A DNA stretch of 52,056 nucleotides from Porphyromonas levii DSM 23370 (lineage in GTDB: Bacteria; Bacteroidota; Bacteroidia; Bacteroidales; Porphyromonadaceae), in assembly GCF_000379925.1 (NCBI RefSeq), contig NZ_KB904261.1, forward strand, positions 31,637 to 83,692. The letters run 5' to 3'. A program made the translations under genes and the position numbers. Below are positions 26,341 through 34,165 of the stretch, piece after piece; positions within the stretch are counted from its first letter, which is position 1, and each line of letters begins with the position of its first letter. The notes beneath the pieces were generated by a model. The model did no database searches. It saw only the letters and a list, made by a program, of their open reading frames with translations, and had not been told where the DNA came from.

Positions 26341-27300
26341 ATGAAAACAAAGCTATTTATCTCCGCACTGCTACTTTCTTGGGTATTGAGTGCATCGGCT
26401 CAGATAGGTCGTCCTCTCCCAGTATTGCAAAGCAACCCCGATGCTCGCACAGCGGCTATGGGCGGAGCCACAGGAGCGAAAACAGATAGAATGTATCTAT
26501 TTAGCTCTCCCAGTGCTATGCTCTTTCAGGATCAGAAACTACGGTTTGACTTCAGTACAGAAATGTACCCCAAGGTTCAGGACATCACAGGGCGTACTAT
26601 GCAATACAACCTTACTGGAGCCTATCATTTTCTAGACCGCCATGCAGCATTCCTAGGCTTCAGATACCAGGGTGGCACTGAGCATACCTATATAGATGGC
26701 AATCTAGAGAGCAATAGAGTCGTTGTCAAGCCCTTTAATTGGATCATCGACGCTGGCTATGCATTCAAGCTTAGCGAACAATTCTCGGTTGATGCTTCTG
26801 CTAACCTCATTGCCTCATGGATTGGTAAGGGTTCCTACACTGGCAGCTTTGCTCTTGGAGTTTACTACCAAGGCGACGTAACCCTTGGCTATATCCCAGC
26901 AATAGCTAGCGTAGGGCTGAGGGTAATGGACATAGGTGCACCTCTCTCATATAAGGCGGAGGGCATGAGCTATGCTCTACCTACTTCGCTCCAATTGAGC
27001 GGTGGGCTAGATCTCCAGCTGACTCCTAAACATCAAGTAAACCTACTTGCAGGTACTCGTTATTTCTTCCTCCCCAAGGAGGCGAGTCTATTCACCATGG
27101 GGCTAGGTACCGAATATGGGTATAAAGGTTTCCTCTTTGCTCGTGCAGGATTCCAGTATGGTCAGCATGCACAATCCTTTGGTACACTAGGTCTAGGTGT
27201 TAAATACCAAGGTATTACACTCGATGCTGCCTATAGGATTTCTACCGCAAAAGATTTTGGAGTAAATACGCTCCTCATATCCCTAGGCTATAGCTTCTGA
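26341..27300 (+). CDS. PorV/PorQ family outer-membrane protein (T9SS-associated)
   Basis: A 319-aa protein with a signal peptide (1-20, SASA-Q). The mature start carries NPDARTAAMGGATGA, the hallmark of the PorV/PorQ family of FadL-like barrels. The rest alternates beta strands and ends in a terminal Phe. PorV shuttles T9SS cargo to the attachment complex, and PorQ belongs to that complex. This copy directly follows a protease with a T9SS sorting domain, so it may be a dedicated partner. It could also be the general PorV or PorQ of the cell, but its position after a cargo gene argues for a specialised copy. A terminator follows 28 nt later. Confidence 0.75.
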   Translation: MKTKLFISALLLSWVLSASAQIGRPLPVLQSNPDARTAAMGGATGAKTDRMYLFSSPSAMLFQDQKLRFDFSTEMYPKVQDITGRTMQYNLTGAYHFLDRHAAFLGFRYQGGTEHTYIDGNLESNRVVVKPFNWIIDAGYAFKLSEQFSVDASANLIASWIGKGSYTGSFALGVYYQGDVTLGYIPAIASVGLRVMDIGAPLSYKAEGMSYALPTSLQLSGGLDLQLTPKHQVNLLAGTRYFFLPKEASLFTMGLGTEYGYKGFLFARAGFQYGQHAQSFGTLGLGVKYQGITLDAAYRISTAKDFGVNTLLISLGYSF

Positions 27301-27327
27301 GCATAGGCCTACTTACAGAATAAAGCA

Positions 27328-27363
27328 AGAGGGTGCTGAAGACTTCTTCGGTGCCCTCTTTTT
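27328..27363 (+). terminator. Terminator of the BACON-protease-PorV operon
   Basis: The arms AGAGGGTGCTGAAGA and TCTTCGGTGCCCTCT pair with small mismatches, followed by a T-run. It lies 28 nt after the PorV-like gene. Confidence 0.75.
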
Positions 27364-27413
27364 TCATGCTAGCTATCCTGAATCGTACTCGGTATTGGTC
27401 ATATAAAGAGACT

Positions 27414-27525
27414 GTTGCACGGCGGCGAACTACTGCGTTACTTTCGACTTTCGGCTTCGGTCACGTACGTGAGTACGCTCCCGTCAGCCTCAGTCTCAGT
27501 GCCTTGTATTTCACCACCGTGCAAC
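27414..27525 (+). mobile_element. MITE-like 112-bp inverted-repeat element, copy 1
   Basis: The ends are GTTGCACGGCGGCG and CACCACCGTGCAAC, imperfect 14-bp terminal inverted repeats. It matches the reverse complement of 47730-47841 at 109 of 112 positions. No coding capacity; the core has the palindrome TCACGTACGTGA. This copy lacks an extra segment of about 50 bp that copy 2 carries at one end. Confidence 0.75.
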
Positions 27526-27655
27526 ATTCTAAAATATACGACCCCTACGTCTCAAAATGACGACCGACCTAGATTCATTGACTACTATAGGAGATAACAG
27601 ATAGAAAAGGTAATATTCCGTCCTTGCTGCTGATAAGGGCTGATGGATGCCACAA

Positions 27656-27675
27656 AATACCTACTTATAGGGATA
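27656..27675. promoter_or_regulatory. Operator upstream of the TonB receptor, matching the feoB palindrome
   Basis: AATACCTACTTATAGGGATA agrees with the feo palindrome at 16 of 20 positions and lies 21 bp before the -7 element, exactly as at feoB. A second, overlapping inverted repeat (ATAGGG, ATA, CCCTAT; 27667-27681) is also present. It probably binds the same regulator as the feo site. Confidence 0.6.
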
Positions 27676-27696
27676 CCCTATTATTCATAATCTTTT

Positions 27697-27704
27697 TATC
27701 TTTG
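27697..27704 (+). promoter_or_regulatory. -7 element of the TonB-receptor operon
   Basis: TATCTTTG, an exact TAnnTTTG match, identical to the feo -7 element. The -33 position lacks TTG, which could mean activator dependence or a weak promoter. The leader to the ATG at 27863 is about 150 nt. Confidence 0.6.
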
Positions 27705-27862
27705 CGTCAATGTTAAAGGAGCATTCTATCCTTGATCTTGCACACATCCATCTTGCCTAGAAGATTGCTCCTGGATACATTCCTATCCATCCTTAGAGAT
27801 CGCTCGTTATCGCTAGGTATTACCACGGATAGGAGGCTGTTTATTTATTACATATTACATAC

Positions 27863-30241
27863 ATGTTTATATTTATGATTCGTCATCTCAAAAGGAGCAT
27901 ACATCTCCTTTTCTTCTTGTGTTTTGCGCTTTCCTGGTTAGCGCCGCAGTCTGCACTCGCTCAGAAAAGTAGTAAGGTAAGGGTTCAAGTGGTAGAGCAG
28001 GATACTGGCTATCCTATCCCTGGCGTGGTCATCAAGTGCGAAAAGTCGGGCTTTGTGACTGATGCCGATGGTTATTGTTCCATCCCCACCTCATCCTCCT
28101 CTAAGATAACCTTGTCTCTCAAGTCCTTGGGGTATAAAGAAATCAAGTCCCATACCTATCAGTATCGGGCGGGCAAAACTCTTGTGATCAAGATGGTGGC
28201 ATCAGTCGAACTCCTCAAGGAGGTCACCGTAGTCTCTGAGCGAAGACACACCACCAATCAGCAACACTCCGTGAAGATTAGCAAGAAAGACATAGAGAAG
28301 GCGCCCTCCCTTACGCTAGCGAAGCTATTAGAGACAGTACCTGGTGTGAGCTCTATCAGTTCGGGTAGCAATATCTCCAAACCAGTGATACAGGGGATGC
28401 ACGGCAGCCGTATCCTATTGATGAATAATGGTGTGCGCCTAGAGAGCCAGACTTGGGGCGACGACCATGCCCCCGAGATTGATCACACGGGTGCGAGCCT
28501 TATCGAAGTAGTCAAAGGAGCAGAGGCTATTCGTTATGGTTACGGAGCAGAGGGCGGTGTCGTCCTCTTCAATCAAGCGCCATTGCCCTATGGACACCAA
28601 AAGCTCTATGTTGGCGGCAAACTTAATACAGGCTTCGAAAGCAATGGTAAGGGCTATGATATGGCAGGGAGCCTCAATCTCGGATACAAAGAGTGGGGAC
28701 TCAGGCTCCATGGCATGTACAAACGCACTGGGGACTACTCCACAGCAGAGTATATCCTCAATAATACCGGCATACAGAACCTGAGTTTCTCGGGCACAGC
28801 AGGATACGAAAACAAGTGGCTCACAGCCACAGTCTACGCCAGCCTTTATTTCCTCCGCTCGGGTATCTACTATGCGAGCAAGATATCAGATGTCAACCAA
28901 CTCCTTGAGCGTTTTAAGGCGGGGAGGCCCGAAGAGGACTCCTTCAAACCCTTCTCCTATCGTATTGAGCCACCGCTCCAGCAGGTACAGCATTTCACGG
29001 TAAAGGGCGATATAGAAGCGCGCATCCATCCCCGACATACGCTACAGCTCAAGCTCTCCTACCAAGACAATCTCCGTGAAGAGTACGAGAATAGAAAGAT
29101 AGCTGCTTACAGCTGGCTTCCTGTACAAGACCTTCGCCTCATCACATACAACGGCGACCTCTCTTGGGACGGCAGGTGGAACTTCTGGGGTATGAATACC
29201 CAAGCAGGTATATCGGGGATGTACCAGTACAACCTCAATTATCCTGGGACTAAGCAACCCGCCTTTATCCCTAACTATGCTGCCATGACCGTGGGTACCT
29301 TCTTCCTCAATAAGGTAACCATTGGCAACCTACAAGCCTCTATAGGAGCAAGGTACGACCTCAGGGCAATGCATGTGGATGGTTATAAGAGTCTTACCAA
29401 CTTTGAGTACTTCAACGACTTCATGGTACACCAAAACGTGACCGGCACACTCGCAGCTCACTACCAGATTACCAATAACATTGATGTAAGGGGCAATATT
29501 GGTTTGGCTTGGAGACCTCCGAGTATCAATGAGCTCTATGCCGCAGGACTCAATCACGGTATCTACTGGGTGGTAGGTAATCCCAATCTGACTAGTGAAG
29601 TGGGCTATAAGTCTATTCTAGCAGGACGGTACCATAACGATTGGCTCTCGGTGGAACCAAGTATCTTCTACCAGCGCATCAATAACTACATATACGACAA
29701 TATTGGAGAAGGAAAGGATCGCTTCCACAATCATCCAAGTGGCAAGTACCCCAAGTTTATCTTCACCCAAGACGATGCGCAGTTTTTAGGAGGCGACCTC
29801 ACGGTCGTCGTAGCGCCGCTTGCTGGTCTGTCGTTTACAGCCAAAGGTGAGTGGATCAACGCCCGCAACCTTACGACCAATGCTTGGCTCCCATTTATGC
29901 CCTCGGATAGGTATTCTCTCGAGGCCAACTATTCCTTTGACTTCGGCAAGGGAGAGCAGAAGAAGTGGCACGCAGGCATTTCTCTTGATGGTAAATATGT
30001 AACGAAGCAACATCGCTTCGACCCAGAAAAAGACCTAGTACCAGATAGTCCTCCAGCTTATGCCCTACTCAATGCCCAGGCAGAACTCAAGTACGACCTC
30101 CCCAATGCTCGGTATATTCAGTTCATGCTGATGGGAGATAATATCTTCAATACCTTATATAAGGAGTACACCGACCGCTTCCGCTACTATGCCCACGCAC
30201 GAGGGGCACAGATTTCCTTACGCACAATCATTTCTTTTTAA
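27863..30241 (+). CDS. TonB-dependent outer-membrane receptor
   Basis: A 792-aa protein with a signal peptide (cut near ALAQ), a carboxypeptidase-like regulatory domain (about 38-120) and a plug domain (about 140-245: LAKLLETVPGVSSISSG, KPVIQGMHGSRILLMNNGVR, LIEVVKGAEAIRYGYGAEGG). A 22-strand-type barrel follows, ending in Phe. Barrel and plug are of the siderophore/metal receptor type rather than SusC. The WGDDHAPEID stretch is His/Asp-rich and could contact a metal. The upstream operator matches that of feoB, so iron or another metal (or a chelate such as heme) is the best guess for the substrate. Four lipoprotein genes follow. Confidence 0.92.
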   Translation: MFIFMIRHLKRSIHLLFFLCFALSWLAPQSALAQKSSKVRVQVVEQDTGYPIPGVVIKCEKSGFVTDADGYCSIPTSSSSKITLSLKSLGYKEIKSHTYQYRAGKTLVIKMVASVELLKEVTVVSERRHTTNQQHSVKISKKDIEKAPSLTLAKLLETVPGVSSISSGSNISKPVIQGMHGSRILLMNNGVRLESQTWGDDHAPEIDHTGASLIEVVKGAEAIRYGYGAEGGVVLFNQAPLPYGHQKLYVGGKLNTGFESNGKGYDMAGSLNLGYKEWGLRLHGMYKRTGDYSTAEYILNNTGIQNLSFSGTAGYENKWLTATVYASLYFLRSGIYYASKISDVNQLLERFKAGRPEEDSFKPFSYRIEPPLQQVQHFTVKGDIEARIHPRHTLQLKLSYQDNLREEYENRKIAAYSWLPVQDLRLITYNGDLSWDGRWNFWGMNTQAGISGMYQYNLNYPGTKQPAFIPNYAAMTVGTFFLNKVTIGNLQASIGARYDLRAMHVDGYKSLTNFEYFNDFMVHQNVTGTLAAHYQITNNIDVRGNIGLAWRPPSINELYAAGLNHGIYWVVGNPNLTSEVGYKSILAGRYHNDWLSVEPSIFYQRINNYIYDNIGEGKDRFHNHPSGKYPKFIFTQDDAQFLGGDLTVVVAPLAGLSFTAKGEWINARNLTTNAWLPFMPSDRYSLEANYSFDFGKGEQKKWHAGISLDGKYVTKQHRFDPEKDLVPDSPPAYALLNAQAELKYDLPNARYIQFMLMGDNIFNTLYKEYTDRFRYYAHARGAQISLRTIISF

Positions 30242-30256
30242 GATAATAAGAGAGAT

Positions 30257-31546
30257 ATGACACAATTAAGAAAGCTATTATACCTACCCCTAGTGGTACT
30301 ACTTACTGCAGGATGCTCCAATGAGCGTATGAAGAGCATATTGGCACCTATCGTGGTGGCACCAGAGTCTAGTATCGAGCGCGATGTCCGAGGGCACGAG
30401 CAGATCTACTCAGTACAGGCAATCCTCAGATATGCACGAAAGACAAATAAAGGCACCTATCGTGCTTACGACCTTAGCCAGCATGAAACTCCATTCCCTA
30501 TCTATCAAGAGATTACGCTAGACAAAGATGAGACTGGAAGTCTCAGTATCAGTTCTAACAGGAAACACTTCGATGTGATTAAGGGGAAGGACATATATTA
30601 TGCCTTAGAACTCAAATATTTCGATATCAATGGCAAGCAGATTAATTACCAATTTTCTCGTTATGATACAGAGAAGGAGGGAAAAGAAGGGGCTGAGGAT
30701 TATAACACCCTTATGGTACACCAGACGCTCTTTACTCTACACAACTACTCTCTTGACAAAAGCACTGTAGTGTACCCAATGTCTCTTGATAGCTTGTATT
30801 ACGATAAATATCTTTACCAGTTCGATGAGCAAGGCAAACCCAGACGGGCCTCTATGGCTTCGCCATTTGTCGTTTATGCACCTGAAAAAGGGCATGAACC
30901 CAACCAGCTTCGTTACAACCATTTACTCGCTCAGAAGGCCACAGAGAATGCCATCTCAGATCGGGCAACACAGCCATTTGTAGATCCGAAGAGTGCACAA
31001 ACCTACTATCTATACAGAGCTTTGGGATTGCCTGAACTGGCTGCAATTACCCCCGAAGTATTCTCTTATGAATACCGAGATACAGACCCCGTTCAATCAG
31101 AATTAGGGAGTATAGTTGTAGGTTCTGATGATTTAGGAAGACTACGTATAGGGAAACCGGTAAGCTTACTCAGACAAAAGCGATCGCTACTCCCCGGTGC
31201 CATGAGAGACGCCTTGGGTTTTAAAGGTGTACTCCAATTCAAGCAATCTGGTATTGCTTTCCAAATGCGGATATCTATAGCTCATATTCTGACCCGGGAA
31301 GGGAAGTATGATCTCTGGAGTAACCCAAATCATCTCCGTTATCATTACCAGATTTCTAGTGCTTGGAATAGCTTCGATATGGACTTTCCACTGCCCTTTA
31401 AGGTAATCGCAGATCTAGATGGAGAACGAGATTCTTTTGTTGAGAGTCTGCAAAGATTTTACCCTAATGCGACCTCTGAAGAGGTAAGTCGTATGATTGA
31501 CAACTCATCTGACTACTTCCATAGGATTCCTTCTACAACAATGTAG
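30257..31546 (+). CDS. Lipoprotein of unknown function in the TonB-receptor locus
   Basis: A 429-aa protein with a lipoprotein signal and Cys20 (LTAGC). I do not recognise the family. It shares landmarks with the next gene (PEVFSYEYRDT here, PEVFQYTYRDT there), so the two are distant paralogues. It starts 15 bp after the receptor's stop and is surely co-transcribed. Position and lipidation suggest a surface or periplasmic partner of the receptor, but no binding motif can be pointed to. Confidence 0.75.
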   Translation: MTQLRKLLYLPLVVLLTAGCSNERMKSILAPIVVAPESSIERDVRGHEQIYSVQAILRYARKTNKGTYRAYDLSQHETPFPIYQEITLDKDETGSLSISSNRKHFDVIKGKDIYYALELKYFDINGKQINYQFSRYDTEKEGKEGAEDYNTLMVHQTLFTLHNYSLDKSTVVYPMSLDSLYYDKYLYQFDEQGKPRRASMASPFVVYAPEKGHEPNQLRYNHLLAQKATENAISDRATQPFVDPKSAQTYYLYRALGLPELAAITPEVFSYEYRDTDPVQSELGSIVVGSDDLGRLRIGKPVSLLRQKRSLLPGAMRDALGFKGVLQFKQSGIAFQMRISIAHILTREGKYDLWSNPNHLRYHYQISSAWNSFDMDFPLPFKVIADLDGERDSFVESLQRFYPNATSEEVSRMIDNSSDYFHRIPSTTM

Positions 31547-31558
31547 TACCTCAAACAT

Positions 31559-32932
31559 ATGAAAAGAAATATTTCAACACACGTTTTTACCCTCTCCACT
31601 CTTCTCTTACTTCTTACTTCTTGTGGAGAGTTTGTCTTTGGAAGAATAGAAGTAGCTCCAGAGGATGACCCACGTATCCAACACAAGATACCGAGAACTA
31701 AGATGGATCTTTACCAAGGGAAGAAAAATGAAACACCTAACCTTAGTAATCCTGACCCCAATGGAGCCTTTGCAAACTGGGGTTCGTGCTATCTCATGTT
31801 CAAGGAAGGGCATGACCATGGTGATGGCATGATGCATGGGAACTATGTCTACGAGAAAGGACCCTGGCCACAAGAGGAGTTCCTCGAGGTCTTCAACCGC
31901 CCAAGTGGACAACATCCTGAAATAGTACTTGATAGCAAGTCTATAAACACCTATCTAGAGAACGAGCGTAAGCTAGAGGCACCTAAGCATATTCGCCTTA
32001 TCGGAGGTGCCAAAAGACGTTGGGCATTATTGCTTAATTTCTTCGACAAGGAGGGGAATTTGATGAACGACTCTATCCTTAAGCACTCCAACGAATACCA
32101 GATATTCTATTGCATCAGTGATTTAGATAGTGAGGGAGAACCTTACGATGTAATGGATGTAAGATGGCAAGGAAAAGGGCAGCTAACACCCACGGAAGAG
32201 CCAAAGCACCCTCGAGGGGAAGAGCCTATCCCCTCTCCTTACTTTAAGGACAAAAAAAGCCTTGAAGAGAGACAGAAACACACACCCGAAGTGTTCCAGT
32301 ACACTTACCGAGACACATGGAGGAAAGACGATATGGCAAATGGTGTCAATGCTTTTTATAACATCAAACTTCTGCCACCTCTTACAAAAAAAGAAGCCGA
32401 GAATGTGGATCAGTGCGACATTGATTGTGTGGGACTCAAAGGACACTTTTCATTCGATTGGGGATGGGACAACGGAATTGACGCAAAGCCATGGGTGGAA
32501 AAAGATCGCATAAAAAAATCAGATGATAGTTTCTTTCGTCCGTACACTCGTGACACACATTTACTACCGAAGTTCTATCTTGCTGTGCGTGTGATGAAGC
32601 GAAAAGATGGAAATAAACTATTGGTTAAAGCTCCCGAAAATAGGAATTATTACAAAGCGAGAGGAGCAGAAGCTATGGAGTGTTCGCCACATACTGGACC
32701 TATAGACCCTAGCGGTTGGGAAGAAATCATTAGATTTAATATTCCTGTTTGTCTTATCGCAGATGCCTTTGATAGCGACCCTACATCGCCTAATGCCTAC
32801 GAACCCTTCTATGTGAGTATCGCGAAAGAGATACGAGTAACGCCAGAAGAAGCATATGAGCTGAGCAGAAACAGAGTTGTTGTCGGCAATGACGGATCAG
32901 GGGGGCAAGGCTATGGCTCTTTCTTCCTATGA
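31559..32932 (+). CDS. Lipoprotein of unknown function, paralogue of the preceding gene
   Basis: A 457-aa protein with lipobox Cys22 (LTSC). It shares PEVF-Y-YRDT and the overall layout with its upstream neighbour. Other visible traits are an early His-rich stretch (GHDHGDGMMHGNY, about residues 84-96) that could bind metal, and an acidic, Trp-rich middle. The family is not recognised. The gap to the previous gene is 12 bp. It may work with the receptor in capture of a metal or metal complex; that is inference from the His cluster and the operon's operator. Confidence 0.72.
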   Translation: MKRNISTHVFTLSTLLLLLTSCGEFVFGRIEVAPEDDPRIQHKIPRTKMDLYQGKKNETPNLSNPDPNGAFANWGSCYLMFKEGHDHGDGMMHGNYVYEKGPWPQEEFLEVFNRPSGQHPEIVLDSKSINTYLENERKLEAPKHIRLIGGAKRRWALLLNFFDKEGNLMNDSILKHSNEYQIFYCISDLDSEGEPYDVMDVRWQGKGQLTPTEEPKHPRGEEPIPSPYFKDKKSLEERQKHTPEVFQYTYRDTWRKDDMANGVNAFYNIKLLPPLTKKEAENVDQCDIDCVGLKGHFSFDWGWDNGIDAKPWVEKDRIKKSDDSFFRPYTRDTHLLPKFYLAVRVMKRKDGNKLLVKAPENRNYYKARGAEAMECSPHTGPIDPSGWEEIIRFNIPVCLIADAFDSDPTSPNAYEPFYVSIAKEIRVTPEEAYELSRNRVVVGNDGSGGQGYGSFFL

Positions 32933-32968
32933 TACATTATATAATTTATAAACATCACTTATATTGTT

Positions 32969-34033
32969 ATGACAAAAGTTAAGTTCTTTCTAAGTATTCT
33001 TTTACTCTTCTCCCTACTTCCTGGGTGTAAACCCAAAGTAGGTAACAGACCTGACATCCCTACGTCTCAAACAAAGCTAGATCATCTCGTTATCTGGGAG
33101 GTCTTTTACACAGGTAGCTGGCAAGCCAGAAATGGTAGTCGGGAAGCTCGTGGATATGCAGATATGAGACCTATGTACATAAAGATTTTTAATCCGACAG
33201 AGGAGACTAAATATCTTGATGGTTTGGGGCTGGCTACATCAGCTCATCTTAACACGGACTATTCCGAGATAAAACTCGAGAATCCCGAGCAAGACTTTTG
33301 CAAAACCAACGCTGCATTGGGAGAGATTCTTCGATTCCCCGGGAAAGGTCAAGAATATCCTATTAAGCCAGGAGAAACCATTTTGGTAGCCAAAATAGCT
33401 CGAGACTTCACGAAATCTTCAGAAAATGGAGATGATGAAGAAACCGAAAAAGGGAATCCTCTATCCCTAGATCTAAGCAAAGCCAACTTTGAGTGGTTCT
33501 CTATGACTGAGCAGTTTGAAGAGGATAACAGTAAAGACAACCCAAAAGTCCCTAACCTCGAACGGAAATTCTTTTATGAAGAAGATGAGTCGAAAGGGCT
33601 TAACCCTACTAATAGGACCCTGATTCTTTTTGAAGCAAAGGATAAAGAGTACTTTGAAAAAATAGGCAAAGAAGAGTCTGAGTTTTACAAAGAATACACT
33701 ATTACCAGACACGCTGCTTCAAATACGTATGATGAGTTTTGGAAATCTCCGATAGTGCCGAATGACTGGATTATTGATGCAGTAAACATCTCTCCTATCA
33801 ATGCATACAAAATGAGGAACGTTGATGAGAAGATTGACGGAGGATGGTATGGGGTATTTCTACATAAGTGGTCTGTAAACTCTATGAAGCAGGAGCACAC
33901 AGGCTTAGCCATAAGACGCAAGTGGAATGGCAAGATCTACGAAGATACCAACAACTCTTCCCATGACTTTGAAGTCGTCAAAGCCTCACTCGAAACAGCA
34001 AAACAAGGCGAGTCGGCAAGTACCCAAAAATAA
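32969..34033 (+). CDS. DUF4876 family lipoprotein (first of a tandem pair)
   Basis: A 354-aa protein with lipobox Cys20 (LLPGC). The core begins LDHLVIWEVFYTGSW and continues with MYIKIFNPTEETKYLDGLGL, the lamin-tail-like DUF4876 pattern of Bacteroidetes lipoproteins found with TonB receptors. It ends in a basic RRKWNGK segment and a Ser/Glu-rich tail. It is closely similar to the next gene along its whole length. Function unknown; by context it is an accessory surface lipoprotein of the receptor. Confidence 0.78.
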   Translation: MTKVKFFLSILLLFSLLPGCKPKVGNRPDIPTSQTKLDHLVIWEVFYTGSWQARNGSREARGYADMRPMYIKIFNPTEETKYLDGLGLATSAHLNTDYSEIKLENPEQDFCKTNAALGEILRFPGKGQEYPIKPGETILVAKIARDFTKSSENGDDEETEKGNPLSLDLSKANFEWFSMTEQFEEDNSKDNPKVPNLERKFFYEEDESKGLNPTNRTLILFEAKDKEYFEKIGKEESEFYKEYTITRHAASNTYDEFWKSPIVPNDWIIDAVNISPINAYKMRNVDEKIDGGWYGVFLHKWSVNSMKQEHTGLAIRRKWNGKIYEDTNNSSHDFEVVKASLETAKQGESASTQK

Positions 34034-34081
34034 TGCGGTAGATCATCTAAAAATCTATCCTTAGACATTGTACATGGAGAG

Positions 34082-34130
34082 AGGAGGGGGACGACTCCGG
34101 AGCGTAGAGCTCTTTGCCCCCCCTTCTCTC
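34082..34130 (+). terminator. Hairpin between the two DUF4876 genes
   Basis: A purine-rich arm (GAGGAGGGGG region) pairs with a pyrimidine arm (CCCCCCCTTCTCTC), with an inner CTCCGGAG and AGAGCTCT. There is no T-run, so it may be a partial terminator or a 3'-end stabiliser that sets lower expression of the second copy. Confidence 0.45.
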
Positions 34131-34165
34131 TAGCATCTTGACACCGATAATAAATTTGTAAAGTT

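Larger units (their letters stand above)
27301..27862. other. 562-bp intergenic region between the PorV-like gene and the TonB receptor
   Basis: In order: terminator (27328-27363), a 112-bp inverted-repeat element (27414-27525), an operator similar to that of feoB (27656-27675), a -7 element (27697-27704) and a 158-nt leader with two long-range stems. Short open frames over the repeat element are not genes. Confidence 0.6.

Noticed and set aside
27333-27597. Open frames over the terminator and the inverted-repeat element
   Set aside because: The repeat has the same sequence in both copies with no conserved start or codon bias; it is a non-coding element.
27705-27862. Cobalamin or TPP riboswitch before the TonB receptor
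   Set aside because: No B12 box or THI core was seen and the leader is short; reported only as a structured leader.
34151-34158. TAAATTTG as a promoter of the second DUF4876 gene
   Set aside because: It lies 7 nt before the ATG, and no TTG is found at the proper -33 distance.
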